Shown here piece by piece: positions 35,549 to 44,810 of a stretch of 64,000 nt of DNA (the stretch's first letter is position 1; each line of letters opens with the position of its first letter). The DNA is from Treponema socranskii subsp. paredis ATCC 35535 (GTDB lineage Bacteria > Spirochaetota > Spirochaetia > Treponematales > Treponemataceae). Below the pieces are notes generated by a model. That model did no database searches, was not told the origin of the DNA, and saw only the letters and a list, made by a program, of their open reading frames with translations. The stretch spans positions 1,737,339-1,801,338 of the forward strand of contig KE332515.1 of assembly GCA_000413015.1 (NCBI GenBank), in the 5' to 3' direction. The position numbers were made by a program, and so were the translations under genes.

Positions 35549-36439
35549 ATGCTTCGATCGCAATTTAAAGCCTTTGTCGAATTCCGCGATGAATTCCGCT
35601 CTCACGTTGCCGAGTGGTCGAAGTACGCTTCGGCGCTTGAAATGCTGCAAAGATCCGCCGCGCAAAAGGATACGCCGGATTATCCCGTTGAAACGGCGGT
35701 CGTGTATAACCGCGCGCTCGACGACGTTTCCGCTCAAGATGAAATCAAATTGATCGTCATCGGCGATAATCCGGGTAAAGACGAACAGCTTTCGATAAAC
35801 AATCGTTACCTCGTCGGACAGAGCGGGAAAATCGCCGACGGTTTTTTTCGGCGCAATCCCGAACTGCAAACCGATTTCAGAAAAAACGTCGTCATCCTGA
35901 ATAAAACGCCGGTGCACACCGCGAAGACGCATCATTTGCGCTCTCTGCAAAAAGCAAATCCAGAAATTGCAAAGCTCATCGAAATAAGCCAGCTGTGGAT
36001 GGCCGAACATACGGCAAAGCTTCATCGCGCACTTTGGGAAAACGGCGCGAGCGGAAAAAAAAGTGTGCGAAGCCGAGCCGATACACACGGCGAAAAAATC
36101 GGCGAGTGTTTTAATCCGGTGCAGCTGTGGCTTGTCGGCTATGCGGAATTGAAAGAGAAGGGTATATTTACGCCGTACCGCAACGCATTGAAAGCCTGCT
36201 ATGCCGGAAGCGATGCGTGGAAAAGCGTTTTCGTCTATCAGCATTTTTCGATGAACCGCTTTCTCATCGATTTGAAAGCGTATCAAAAAAATCGTGCAGC
36301 AGACGGAGGATGTGAAGTCGTGTGCGGAGGAGATAAAACCGCGCACAACGGCACGGTAAACGGCGGTGAAAACGCATCTCTTGCTTGCGATCTCGAAAAG
36401 CTCGGCGAATATCACAGAAAAGAAATTTTCGGCGAATGA
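35549..36439 (+). CDS. Uracil-DNA-glycosylase-superfamily-like protein
   Basis: 296 residues. Residues about 68-105 read KLIVIGDNPGKDEQLSINNRYLVGQSG, resembling motif 1 of family 4/5 uracil-DNA glycosylases (GEAPGxxED...GxPFVGxSG). VVILNKTPVHTAK fits the next strand and VFVYQHFSMNRFL the position of motif HPS. The catalytic identities are not fully conserved, so base-excision activity is uncertain. A Cys/Gly-rich segment near 255-285 interrupts the C-terminus. ATG at 35549 is preferred over GTG 35546 (GGAGCGAGG upstream). Confidence 0.6.
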   Translation: MLRSQFKAFVEFRDEFRSHVAEWSKYASALEMLQRSAAQKDTPDYPVETAVVYNRALDDVSAQDEIKLIVIGDNPGKDEQLSINNRYLVGQSGKIADGFFRRNPELQTDFRKNVVILNKTPVHTAKTHHLRSLQKANPEIAKLIEISQLWMAEHTAKLHRALWENGASGKKSVRSRADTHGEKIGECFNPVQLWLVGYAELKEKGIFTPYRNALKACYAGSDAWKSVFVYQHFSMNRFLIDLKAYQKNRAADGGCEVVCGGDKTAHNGTVNGGENASLACDLEKLGEYHRKEIFGE

Positions 36440-36456
36440 ATGTAAAATCGAAAAAA

Positions 36457-36483
36457 TAATATTAATAAAAATTATTAATATTA
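36457..36483. repeat. AT-only perfect hairpin
   Basis: A 12-bp perfect stem (36457-36468 / 36472-36483) made only of A and T with a 3-nt AAA loop, 56 nt upstream of the GDPD promoter. It may end transcription from the UDG-like gene or be a regulator site. Confidence 0.5.
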
Positions 36484-36539
36484 AAATAGTTCACTCAGTT
36501 TTTATATCATAACGCATATAAAAAAGCAAAATAAAAAAC

Positions 36540-36568
36540 TTGACAGCTGAAAAATCTGCCCCTATAAT
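36540..36568 (+). promoter_or_regulatory. Perfect sigma70 promoter of the GDPD-TRAP operon
   Basis: TTGACA (36540-36545), exactly 17 nt, TATAAT (36563-36568). The strongest promoter sequence in the window. Confidence 0.9.
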
Positions 36569-36604
36569 TTACTTATTAAGTTTTCAAGCTTTTCGGAGCT
36601 GCAG

Positions 36605-37312
36605 ATGGAATTGATTGCGCATAGAGGTGTCCCCGATCTTCGCCCGGAAAACACGGCAAGCTCTTTTATTTTGGCAGTGGAATCCGGTGCGGATCAAATC
36701 GAATGCGATATACAGCGGACAAAAGACGGAGAATACGTCATTTTTCACGATTTTACCGTAGACCGCACGACCGACGGTACGGGTAAAGTACGGGACAAAA
36801 CGCTCAAAGAACTGAAAGCGCTGTCCGCTCACAATAACATGGAGCGCTATTTCGGAGAGCGGATTTTAACTCTGGATGAATTTTTACATCTCGTGCCTGA
36901 AAATCTGATGCTGAATTTGGAGGTAAAGCGCGACATCAAAGAAGAAGAGCCGTGGGAGACGGATTTGCTGCGTTTCGTGCTTGAAAGACGAAGTACGGAT
37001 GCGTTTATTTTAGCTTCATTAAATCATATTGTTTTGGAACATATCGCAAAAGAAAATCGTGACGTAAAGCTCGGTCTCGCATTGGACGGCGAATTGCTGG
37101 AATTAAAAACCTATTTGAAAAATCTTCCGTTTCGTATTTACAGTTATCATCCGGCTGCGGAATACGTAAATAAAAGCGGTGTGGAATTTTTACATTCTTT
37201 GGGCATAAAGGTATATCCGTGGATTATCGACGACAAGGATACCTTTTCCGATATGTCGGAATGCAAAGTCGACGGCGTTATAACCAACAGACTTTGTTTT
37301 TTGACGGATTGA
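36605..37312 (+). CDS. ugpQ: Glycerophosphodiester phosphodiesterase
   Basis: 235 residues of the GDPD TIM-barrel. ELIAHRGVPDLRPENTASSF holds catalytic His and Arg-Gly-x-x-x-x-x-PEN; IECDIQRTKDGEYVIFHDFTVDRTT (in parts) supplies metal-binding Glu/Asp and the second His. The C-terminal VYPWIIDD is also typical. It hydrolyses glycerophosphodiesters to glycerol-3-phosphate and an alcohol. No signal peptide, so cytoplasmic. It is first in an operon with a TRAP transporter 25 nt downstream, which suggests imported or recycled lipid headgroup products. Confidence 0.93.
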   Translation: MELIAHRGVPDLRPENTASSFILAVESGADQIECDIQRTKDGEYVIFHDFTVDRTTDGTGKVRDKTLKELKALSAHNNMERYFGERILTLDEFLHLVPENLMLNLEVKRDIKEEEPWETDLLRFVLERRSTDAFILASLNHIVLEHIAKENRDVKLGLALDGELLELKTYLKNLPFRIYSYHPAAEYVNKSGVEFLHSLGIKVYPWIIDDKDTFSDMSECKVDGVITNRLCFLTD

Positions 37313-37337
37313 TTATCAATTGCAAGAGGAGTGAAAG

Positions 37338-38360
37338 ATGAAACAAAGGATCAAACGAACGGTATGTTTTTCGGCATTGATTGCAGTACTGTTTTTAGCG
37401 TTCGGATGCAGCAAAAAAAATGCGGGCGGACAGGGAGCGGCAAAGCACGTATTTAAACTCAGCAACGTATTTACGAATGAACAGCCTTTGAACGTTACGT
37501 TGCGCGAAGTTGCCGACAATATCAACAAGAGAACGAACGGTGCGATCGAAATTCAGATTTATCCGAACGGTGAAATCGCGACGTATAAAGACGGCATCGA
37601 GCAAGTGCGCGCGGGTGCGTATTTTATTTCCAACGAAGATCCGAGCTATATGGCGGACTATGTACCGGATTACAACGCGCTTGTCGGGCCCATGCTCTAT
37701 AACAACATGGAAGAATATACGGCGATGTGTCACAGCGACTTTGCAAAAGCTTTAAATAAAAAAGCCGAAGAAAACGGGATGAAAGTGCTGGCATTGGATT
37801 ACGGATTCGGTTTCCGCCATATCTGCGCGAACAAACCCGTGCGCAATCCGAAAGAATTGAACAGTATGAAACTGCGCGTACCGAAATCGAACTTGTGGAT
37901 CGAAACGCTGAGCGCCATGGGTGCCAACCCCATACCGATGGCGTGGTCCGAAGTATATTCCGCCGTACAGCAGGGCGTCGTCGTCGGACTTGAAACTTCC
38001 ATCAGCGATATTGCGGACAACCAGATGGGCGCTATTATCAAAGATATCTCGTTGACCGGGCACTTTTGCGGAACGACATGCTGTGTTATGTCGAAGAAAA
38101 TTTGGGACAGTCTTACGCCGGAACAGCAAAAAATCATGGAAGAAGAATTCCTTAAAGGTGCAAAGCGGAACAACGAACGCGTAGCGCTGCAGGAAATCAA
38201 AGACAGAGAAAGCCTCGGAAAAGAAGGGGTAAAGTTCCACGAAGTCGAAAAAGACGAGTTCCGTACATTGACAAAAAAAGTGTTTGAAAACAATAAAAAT
38301 CTTACGCCTGGCGTATACGATACGATTCAAGCCGAATTGGCAAAAATTCGCGGCAAGTAA
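37338..38360 (+). CDS. dctP: TRAP transporter substrate-binding lipoprotein (DctP family)
   Basis: 340 residues. Lipobox LAFGC at Cys24. The DctP fold is shown by SNVFTNEQPLNVTLREVADNI (in parts), IQIYPNGEIATYKDGIEQVRAG, and Arg180 in MKLRVP, which salt-bridges the substrate carboxylate in characterised members. A carboxylate ligand is therefore expected. LGAMGANPIPM-type segment and FCGTTCCVMSKKIW complete the pattern. The partner membrane genes follow at once. Confidence 0.94.
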   Translation: MKQRIKRTVCFSALIAVLFLAFGCSKKNAGGQGAAKHVFKLSNVFTNEQPLNVTLREVADNINKRTNGAIEIQIYPNGEIATYKDGIEQVRAGAYFISNEDPSYMADYVPDYNALVGPMLYNNMEEYTAMCHSDFAKALNKKAEENGMKVLALDYGFGFRHICANKPVRNPKELNSMKLRVPKSNLWIETLSAMGANPIPMAWSEVYSAVQQGVVVGLETSISDIADNQMGAIIKDISLTGHFCGTTCCVMSKKIWDSLTPEQQKIMEEEFLKGAKRNNERVALQEIKDRESLGKEGVKFHEVEKDEFRTLTKKVFENNKNLTPGVYDTIQAELAKIRGK

Positions 38361-38432
38361 ACACCGGCAAAAAGGGTAGAGGCGGAAGGACTCAGAGGTT
38401 TTTCGTCTTTACCCGTATTAATTAATAAGGAA

Positions 38433-38942
38433 ATGGACATGAACAGAAAATCCGTGCTCGGTAATTTGGATTATATTATCGCAGCCGTTGCTCTTTTCGG
38501 TATAGTTCTCTTCGTTATCATCAACGTCTTTTGCCGATATATTTTGGGTTTTATCTTTAATTGGATGGAAGAGCTTGCAACGATTATGTTCGTGTGGTGT
38601 ACCTATATGGGTATCGCAGCCGCTTACCGAACGCACGATCACGTGGGCATAAACATAATCGTAAATCTGCTGCCGGAAAAATTGCAGTTTGTCATCGAAT
38701 TTTTAATCGACCTTTTCGTATTGGCGCTCGATATTATTATTTTCATACTCAGCGTCAGGCTTTGTATCAGTTCATGGGGAAAAATAACTCCGATAATCGG
38801 ACTGTCGTACACCTTTGTCAATGCGTCTATCAGTATCGGATTTTTACTTTTGATCGTTTATACGGCGCTGCGCTTATTCGAAAAAATAAAACGGATAAGG
38901 CTCGCGTTCCTTTCAAAAAAAAATAGGCAGGAAAAAATATGA
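38433..38942 (+). CDS. dctQ: TRAP transporter small membrane subunit (DctQ)
   Basis: 169 residues with four membrane segments (around 11-35, 48-70, 88-112, 130-152). The family motif FNWMEELATIMFVWCTYMGIAAAYR is seen in parts, followed by HVGI. It forms the integral membrane complex with DctM. Overlaps dctM by 4 nt. Confidence 0.93.
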   Translation: MDMNRKSVLGNLDYIIAAVALFGIVLFVIINVFCRYILGFIFNWMEELATIMFVWCTYMGIAAAYRTHDHVGINIIVNLLPEKLQFVIEFLIDLFVLALDIIIFILSVRLCISSWGKITPIIGLSYTFVNASISIGFLLLIVYTALRLFEKIKRIRLAFLSKKNRQEKI

Positions 38943-40225
38943 ATTTAATACCGCTGTTGATCGTGTTTATTTTATTTATGCTCAATGTACCGATCGGTTT
39001 TGCACTCATCGGCGGATCCATGACCTATTTTTTATTTATGTCGAACAATATGCCGCCGCAATTCGTATTGCAGAATTTCATATCGGGCATAGAATCTTTT
39101 CCGCTGCTTGCCATACCGTTTTTTATATTTGCGGGCGTGATTATGAATTATTCGGGTATCAGCAAGCGTTTGATGCGTTTTGCCGATCTTTTGGTCGGAC
39201 ATCTCCCCGGCGGACTCGGACAGGTAAACGTCGTATTGTCCGCGCTCATGGGCGGAATCTCGGGCTCCGCAAACGCCGATGCCGCCATGCAGTGCAAAAT
39301 TTTGGTTCCCGAAATGGAAAAGCGCGGTTTTCCGATGCCGTTTTCCGCGTCGATTACCGCGACCAGTTCCATCATACCGACGATCATTCCGCCGGGCATT
39401 ATGCTTATTTTGTATTCGATGGTTGCCCGCGTCAGCGTGGGTAAAATTTTTATGGCGGGATATCTTCCCGGTTTGGTTATCACCGCCTGTCTCATGATCT
39501 CCGTGCATATCGAATCGATAAAACACAATTACGGACGGACACGGGAAAAGATGGCGAGCGGCAAAGAAATCATTCAGGGTGCGGGAGCCGCCGTTCTCGC
39601 TCTCATTTTACCATTAGTCATCATCATGGGTTTGCGGCAGGGCGTTTTTACTCCGACGGAAGGAGGCGCCATTGCATGTTTTTACTGTACGCTCGTAGGG
39701 ATGCTGGCCTATCGTGAACTGCACGTCAAAGACTTTATCCCGATTTTACGGGAAACCGTCAATTCCACCGCGCAGGTAATGTTTATCATCGTCGGTGCGA
39801 ATCTCTTCGGTATGTATTTAAGTTATGAGCGCATTCCGCACATGATTGCGCAGGCGGTGTTGAGTATTTCCGCCAATAAATACGTATTTTTAATGCTCGT
39901 CAATATCTTTTTATTTATCGTCGGAATGTTTGTCGAAGGCGGTCCGGCCATCATCATCATTGCGCCGCTTTTGGTTCCGATATTGAATACACTCAAAATC
40001 GATCTCGTTCACTTCGGCATCGTCATGACGCTGAACATGGCGATCGGAGGATTGACGCCTCCTTTCGGCTCCATGATTTTCGTCGTATCGTCGCTGCTCA
40101 AAGTGTCGATATGGGATTTTTTGAAAGCGAATATGCCCTTTCTTTTGGCAAGCATCGCGGCGCTTTTGATCATCACATATATACCCGCCATATCGCTGTG
40201 GCTGCCGTCGCTCTTGGGCTTGTAG
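38939..40225 (+). CDS. dctM: TRAP transporter large membrane subunit (DctM)
   Basis: 428 residues, about 12 membrane segments. Hallmarks: LAIPFFIFAGVIMN, LPGGLGQVNVV, the GGISGSANADAAM loop, TSSIIPTIIPPG and GGLTPPFGSMIFV. It is the sodium-coupled translocation subunit taking substrate from the DctP lipoprotein. Start overlaps dctQ. Confidence 0.96.
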   Translation: MNLIPLLIVFILFMLNVPIGFALIGGSMTYFLFMSNNMPPQFVLQNFISGIESFPLLAIPFFIFAGVIMNYSGISKRLMRFADLLVGHLPGGLGQVNVVLSALMGGISGSANADAAMQCKILVPEMEKRGFPMPFSASITATSSIIPTIIPPGIMLILYSMVARVSVGKIFMAGYLPGLVITACLMISVHIESIKHNYGRTREKMASGKEIIQGAGAAVLALILPLVIIMGLRQGVFTPTEGGAIACFYCTLVGMLAYRELHVKDFIPILRETVNSTAQVMFIIVGANLFGMYLSYERIPHMIAQAVLSISANKYVFLMLVNIFLFIVGMFVEGGPAIIIIAPLLVPILNTLKIDLVHFGIVMTLNMAIGGLTPPFGSMIFVVSSLLKVSIWDFLKANMPFLLASIAALLIITYIPAISLWLPSLLGL

Positions 40226-40254
40226 GAGATGCGGCGACAGTTTATACTTGCGCT

Positions 40255-41391
40255 ATGACGAACACAACCCGATCTTCGCGCGTTCCGTTTTTTGCGGCGC
40301 TCTGTCTTTTTCTTTCCGCAGTCGAATACGCTATTCCGAAACCGCTGCCGTTTATGCGGCTCGGACTGGCAAACCTTCCCATCCTCATTTCGCTTGCGAT
40401 GATGTCCAAGCGCGACGTCGCCTTTCTCATCGTGCTCAAAGTGCTCGGTCAGGCGCTCATCTCCGGTACGCTTTTTTCGTACGTGTTCGTGTTTTCCGCA
40501 GCGGGTTCGTTCGCTTCCGGTTTTGCGATGCTCCTGCTTTACGCGCTCTTTCACAAAACGAAGCTCATGTCGAACATCGGTTTGAGTCTGGCAGGCGCGC
40601 TTGCGAACAATGCGGCGCAAGTCGCCGTGGCCCGCATGATGATTTTCGGCGCCCAAACGCGCTATATCGCCCCGCTTCTTTTTGTCACCGGACTCGCGAC
40701 CGGACTCGTGCTCGGCGTTTTTGTGAATATTTTTTGCGCGAAATCGTCGTGGTATAAGCGCCTCCTTTCCGAGCAGCTTGATTCGAATACGGCAGGGGGG
40801 GAAGTCTCCCCCTCGCTCCAAAGTCCTCGCGCCGAAAGCGCTCCGGTCTTTTCCGTTGCCCCCTCTTCCGGCAGCCCGCTCGATGCCGACGCAAAAACTT
40901 CGCGCGCACAGTTTGTCGCCGCAATGATTCTGTTCCCGATTTTTTTACTGCACGGACTGGTCGTTCCGAAAAACGTATCCGGCATCGCGCGCGTGTGCAT
41001 CGTGTGGATTTTCGTTGCTGCGTTTTTCACAATGGCCGCAATAAAAAAACGCGGCCGCATCAAAGTGTTGCCGACAGTCTTTATGACGATCGGCATTACG
41101 TTTTTTGCGCTCCTTGCACCGTCGGGCAGAGTGCTCCTTTCGCTCGGAAAATTCCGCATCACGCTCGACTCGCTCCTCGTCGGCTTGCACAAAAGCGGCA
41201 TTCTTTCCGGCATGGTATTTCTTTCACAATTCGCCATATCGCCGCACTTGCACTTGCCGGGCAAAGCGGGCATATTTCTCGGACAGATGTTTACGACTTT
41301 CGACGCGCTTACGGCAAAGCACCTGCATTTTTCGCGAGGCCGCGTCATCGCCGCCCTCGACTCGCGCCTTAACGAATTATGGGAAGCGTGA
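40255..41391 (+). CDS. Gx-transporter-like domain fused to an EcfT-like domain
   Basis: 378 residues from ATG 40255. Residues 1-165 match the Gx transporter/heptaprenyl-diphosphate-synthase-component-I family of ECF S-component-like proteins: MRLGLANLPILISLAMMSKRDV (in parts), GTLFSYVFVFSAAGSF and GLSLAGALANNAAQVAVA. After a polar linker (about 170-220), the second half has membrane segments and GRVLLSLGKFRITLDSLLVGL, which resembles the T-component EcfT. A fused S+T component needs an ATPase encoded elsewhere. No close ribosome site is visible; AGGAG is 25 nt upstream. Substrate unknown. Confidence 0.7.
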   Translation: MTNTTRSSRVPFFAALCLFLSAVEYAIPKPLPFMRLGLANLPILISLAMMSKRDVAFLIVLKVLGQALISGTLFSYVFVFSAAGSFASGFAMLLLYALFHKTKLMSNIGLSLAGALANNAAQVAVARMMIFGAQTRYIAPLLFVTGLATGLVLGVFVNIFCAKSSWYKRLLSEQLDSNTAGGEVSPSLQSPRAESAPVFSVAPSSGSPLDADAKTSRAQFVAAMILFPIFLLHGLVVPKNVSGIARVCIVWIFVAAFFTMAAIKKRGRIKVLPTVFMTIGITFFALLAPSGRVLLSLGKFRITLDSLLVGLHKSGILSGMVFLSQFAISPHLHLPGKAGIFLGQMFTTFDALTAKHLHFSRGRVIAALDSRLNELWEA

Positions 41392-41486
41392 GCGCGGAAT
41401 CATACTGAAAGACGATACGCATATCGACGGAGCCGCTTCGGCGAACCGCAGTCCGAGCGGCGGAAAAGGGGTTTTCGATTAATAAT

Positions 41487-42818
41487 ATGGAATTGCAGTT
41501 TTTTATAGCGATTATCGGATTGCTTTTGCTCACGGTTATTTTATTAATCGTGCTTATTGTTAAAAAAAGCGGGACCGATTCACGGACGATTATCAACCGG
41601 CTTGAAAATTACGAAAAAAATCTGAAGGACGAATTTGAACGAAGCAGAAAAACGAATTCCGAAAGCGACAGAGAATCGCGAAAAGAAAACATCGAAACGC
41701 TCGTAAAATTCCAAGAATCGATAAACGGAAAATTGGACACGCTGACGAAAAACACGCACGAATCTCTGACGAATAATTTAACAAAATTTATGGCGATCAT
41801 TTCTCAAAAATTCGACAGTCTGTCAAGTGCGACGCAGGCAAATCTTTTTAAACAGCAGGAAACCATACAGGCCGGTCTTAAAAACATACAGGACAACAAT
41901 GAAAAAAAGCTTGAGCAGATGCGTATGACGGTAGACGAAAAACTGCAGTCGACGCTTGAAAAGCGATTGTCCGGTTCGTTTGAAATCGTGAGCAAACAGC
42001 TTGAAGCCGTACAAAAAGGACTCGGCGAAATGCAGACCCTTGCCGGCGACGTCGGCGGACTTAAGCGCGCATTGACGAATGTAAAGTCCGCCGGAGGTAT
42101 GGGCGAAGTGCAGCTCGAAGCCATCCTCAGCAATTTTTTATCGGTCGAACAATACGAAAAAAATGCGCATCCGAACCCTTCCAATCCGAAAATGGTCGTT
42201 GAGTTTGCCGTAAAAATTCCGTCGAAAAGCACGGAACGCGATTATATCTACCTGCCGCTCGACTCGAAATATCCCGTTGCGATTTGGGATAAGCTGACAC
42301 TGGCGTATGAAACGGGGGATAAGGCTGAAATCGAATCGCAAAAAAAAGCGTTGGCTTCCGAGATAAGGAGCATGGCAAAAGATATTAAAGAAAAATATAT
42401 CGAAGTTCCGCATACGACCGATTTCGGCATATTGTTCGTTCCGTATGAAAGTTTGTATGCGGAACTGAACCGCATTCCGGGTTTTGTGCAGCAGCTGCAA
42501 AACGATTTTAAAGTTACGATATCCGGACCGACGACGCTGACGGCTCTTTTGAACAGTTTGCAGATGGGCTTTCGCACGCTCGCGATTCAAAAAGAGACGA
42601 GCAAAGTTTGGGACTTGCTCGGTTCCGTAAAAACGGAATTCGGAAAATTCGGCACGCTTTTGACAAAGACAAAAGAAAAGCTGCAGTCGGCGACAAATGA
42701 AATCGAAAGAGCGGAAAAGAGCAGCCGCCGAATCGAAAAAAAATTGACGCGGGTGGATGCGCTTTCCCAAGAGGATGCCGAAAAAACGCTCATCGATACG
42801 GCTTTCGACGCGGAATGA
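41487..42818 (+). CDS. rmuC: DNA recombination protein RmuC
   Basis: 443 residues. An N-terminal membrane anchor (about 3-27) is followed by a long coiled coil (30-195) and the RmuC nuclease-like domain (200-390) with GGMGEVQLEAILSNFL, YIYLPLDSKYPVAIWDKL, HTTDFGILFVPYESLYAE and SGPTTLTALLNSLQMGF. RmuC limits rearrangements at inverted repeats and has been linked to phage restriction. The codons near 42724-42783 recur as a 60-nt fragment at 50781-50840. Confidence 0.94.
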   Translation: MELQFFIAIIGLLLLTVILLIVLIVKKSGTDSRTIINRLENYEKNLKDEFERSRKTNSESDRESRKENIETLVKFQESINGKLDTLTKNTHESLTNNLTKFMAIISQKFDSLSSATQANLFKQQETIQAGLKNIQDNNEKKLEQMRMTVDEKLQSTLEKRLSGSFEIVSKQLEAVQKGLGEMQTLAGDVGGLKRALTNVKSAGGMGEVQLEAILSNFLSVEQYEKNAHPNPSNPKMVVEFAVKIPSKSTERDYIYLPLDSKYPVAIWDKLTLAYETGDKAEIESQKKALASEIRSMAKDIKEKYIEVPHTTDFGILFVPYESLYAELNRIPGFVQQLQNDFKVTISGPTTLTALLNSLQMGFRTLAIQKETSKVWDLLGSVKTEFGKFGTLLTKTKEKLQSATNEIERAEKSSRRIEKKLTRVDALSQEDAEKTLIDTAFDAE

Positions 42819-42853
42819 TTTTCGATATGGATTGCAATATATTTTTAAATCAA

Positions 42854-42882
42854 GATCCCCCGCCGCTTGCGGCGGAGGATTA
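42854..42882. terminator. Terminator between convergent rmuC and the isomerase gene
   Basis: GC-rich hairpin ATCC-CCGCCGC / GCGGCGG-GGAT with minor bulges, flanked by A/T runs on both sides, so it may work in both directions. Confidence 0.65.
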
Positions 42883-42952
42883 AAAATTCCGTACGAACAA
42901 AACGGACTGTTTTGCATCATATACAACACAGCCCTTATAAATTCTATTCGGC

Positions 42953-44332
42953 TTACATATTATCTTCGTCGTATACCGTTAATCCGAGATACTTTGCGAC
43001 ATCGAGAAAATCTTCTCGGTAGTCTCCGAATACCGTTACTCTGTGCCAGCTGAATAATTCATTATGCCAATTTTCCATAATCTTTCTGCTGGACTTTACT
43101 TTGCAAACGAGTTTTGTTCGGCATCCGCTTGCGTGATCTACGTTGCCGATGCTTTCGCCGCTGTGAATGCTCATAGCTTTTCCGCTTGCGCTTACCTTTA
43201 TCGTCGTCAAAGGATAGCCGACCGGCATAATAACCTGCAGTGCGGCGCTTGCATTGTCTTCGGAGTGGGTTCTGATCTTATAGGGGAAAGAAGCGTGAGC
43301 CGGGCCGAGCGGTTTACAGGAAGCGACGCAGTGCGCATAGACGATTTGATTCGTTTCCGTATCGACAAAAGGATCGGATACGAATCCGGGGCGGCCGGAA
43401 ATCGCCCTGATGATCAAACTGGTAATGCAAGCATCGAGATCGCCTTCGCATATTCCGATTTCACCGCTGTTGTTCATTTCGAAAAAGCTTAAACACGGGT
43501 ATACCGTCAAGTCGTATGCAAAGAACAATAAAATACAGTCGACGCTTACTACATCGGCATTTGCTTCTCGTTTGAGTTTTTCCAGAGCGAAGTACATTTT
43601 AGCACTGGCAAAAACGTCATCATACGTAGGCTCGACCATTTCTTCCGCATGATCAATCCATTTTTTGGCTAATGCGGCCGCATCTTTTTCATCAACCTGA
43701 TCGATACAGTCATTGAGTTCTTTCAATGTTTTTACGACGATTTCGACGCCGAAAGTATTTTTTATGGTATCCAAGTTTTGTCCGAAACCCTGCTTTCCCG
43801 CTATATAGCGCTTCATCGTACTGCCTGTTCCGATCGAACGCTTGAACTCGGCTTCTTTCAGCGGGGTCATCCGTTCGAAATTTTTAAATACCAAAATTCT
43901 GCTGTTTTTAATTTTCGGAACGGCTAAATATACGCGGATCTTATGAAGGAGCGATTCGACATCTTCGGTTCCCACCGTTCCGACGGGATATTGTTTTTCT
44001 TTGATAATACCTGTTGTACGAATTATATCGCCGGAACCTCCGTAGGGATCGTCGATTATTAATCCGTGTTTCAGCAGGGGAGCAACTCTCTGTCCCAAGC
44101 CCGTCCCGTGCGCAAGCAAAATCATGATGAAGCCGTCGTCGTGAGTCAGCGCTTCCAGATCCTGATCCGATGCATGTGCCATCAAACTCGAGTAAACGAA
44201 CTCAAACTCGTTTCCGAAAGTTTCATTCAGCAGATTCATGTAATAGCGTTTTCTGCTTTCGTAATCGGCTAAAACTCCCGGCCAGCTTAAACCTGTGGGA
44301 TCTTTTACCGCAAAACAGCATTGAATTTTCAT
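42953..44332 (-). CDS. L-fucose/L-arabinose isomerase-family sugar isomerase
   Basis: 459 residues from ATG 44332 (AAGGAG 10 nt upstream). The C-terminal half carries family-like blocks: YPCLSFFEMNNSGEIGICEGDLDA, IRAISGRPGFVSDPFVD, IVYAHCVASCKPLG and MPVGYPLTTIKV. These are found in FucI-like enzymes that interconvert aldose and ketose sugars with Mn2+ bound by Glu/Asp/His. It is the last gene of the LacI-controlled sugar operon, after a mutarotase and a ribokinase-type kinase, so it likely isomerises the imported sugar before phosphorylation. Exact sugar unknown. Confidence 0.8.
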   Translation of the reverse strand: MKIQCCFAVKDPTGLSWPGVLADYESRKRYYMNLLNETFGNEFEFVYSSLMAHASDQDLEALTHDDGFIMILLAHGTGLGQRVAPLLKHGLIIDDPYGGSGDIIRTTGIIKEKQYPVGTVGTEDVESLLHKIRVYLAVPKIKNSRILVFKNFERMTPLKEAEFKRSIGTGSTMKRYIAGKQGFGQNLDTIKNTFGVEIVVKTLKELNDCIDQVDEKDAAALAKKWIDHAEEMVEPTYDDVFASAKMYFALEKLKREANADVVSVDCILLFFAYDLTVYPCLSFFEMNNSGEIGICEGDLDACITSLIIRAISGRPGFVSDPFVDTETNQIVYAHCVASCKPLGPAHASFPYKIRTHSEDNASAALQVIMPVGYPLTTIKVSASGKAMSIHSGESIGNVDHASGCRTKLVCKVKSSRKIMENWHNELFSWHRVTVFGDYREDFLDVAKYLGLTVYDEDNM

Positions 44333-44339
44333 ATAAGTT

Positions 44340-44810
44340 TTACTCCTTTTCTTTATAATTTGCCCGTTCCGAATAGTAGTCGGGTGTAATAACACCTTTT
44401 TTTTGAAACCAAACGGGAGCATCTACACCGCAGCACAGAACGACATTTCCCCACGGTTCAAAGCCACCCGTTCTGATAATGTATTTCGCTTTTTTCTTAT
44501 ATTCCAGCAGCGCTTCATGCGGAATCGTTTCGACTTTGCAGCGGTCTATGATTTTCTTTACATTTGCAAAGTGAAGCGGATTGTATTCTTCCTGCTCTTT
44601 GGCAACGATACATCGCTCATAAATAAGATCGCTCGTGACAAGTTCCAGAATTTCGGCGATTTCCGGTTTTCCCGCTTCTATCGCCAAATCGATACGCTGT
44701 TCTTCCCGATCGACGGGAAGTCCCGCATCGGATATGATTATCCAATCCAAATGACCGAGCGAAGCGATCGCTTTATTTAATTGGATATTAAGAATTCTTC
44801 CTTTTTTCAA
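44340..44810 (-). CDS. rbsD: D-ribose pyranase-type mutarotase (RbsD/FucU family)
   Basis: 156 residues. MKKGRILN, the catalytic-His block IASLGHLDWIIISDAGLP with Asp, and the C-terminal GGFEPWGNVVLCCGV match RbsD. It is about 20 residues longer at the C-terminus (DAPVWFQKKGVITPDYYSE) than E. coli RbsD. It interconverts pyranose and furanose or anomeric forms of the sugar. The start is TTG with AAGGAGG 6 nt upstream, overlapping the kinase stop as TTGA. Confidence 0.88.
   Translation of the reverse strand: MKKGRILNIQLNKAIASLGHLDWIIISDAGLPVDREEQRIDLAIEAGKPEIAEILELVTSDLIYERCIVAKEQEEYNPLHFANVKKIIDRCKVETIPHEALLEYKKKAKYIIRTGGFEPWGNVVLCCGVDAPVWFQKKGVITPDYYSERANYKEKE

Noticed and set aside
44333-44422. 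N-terminal extension of the sugar isomerase
   Set aside because: It overlaps the end of rbsD and includes the real ribosome site AAGGAG; ATG 44332 is better supported.
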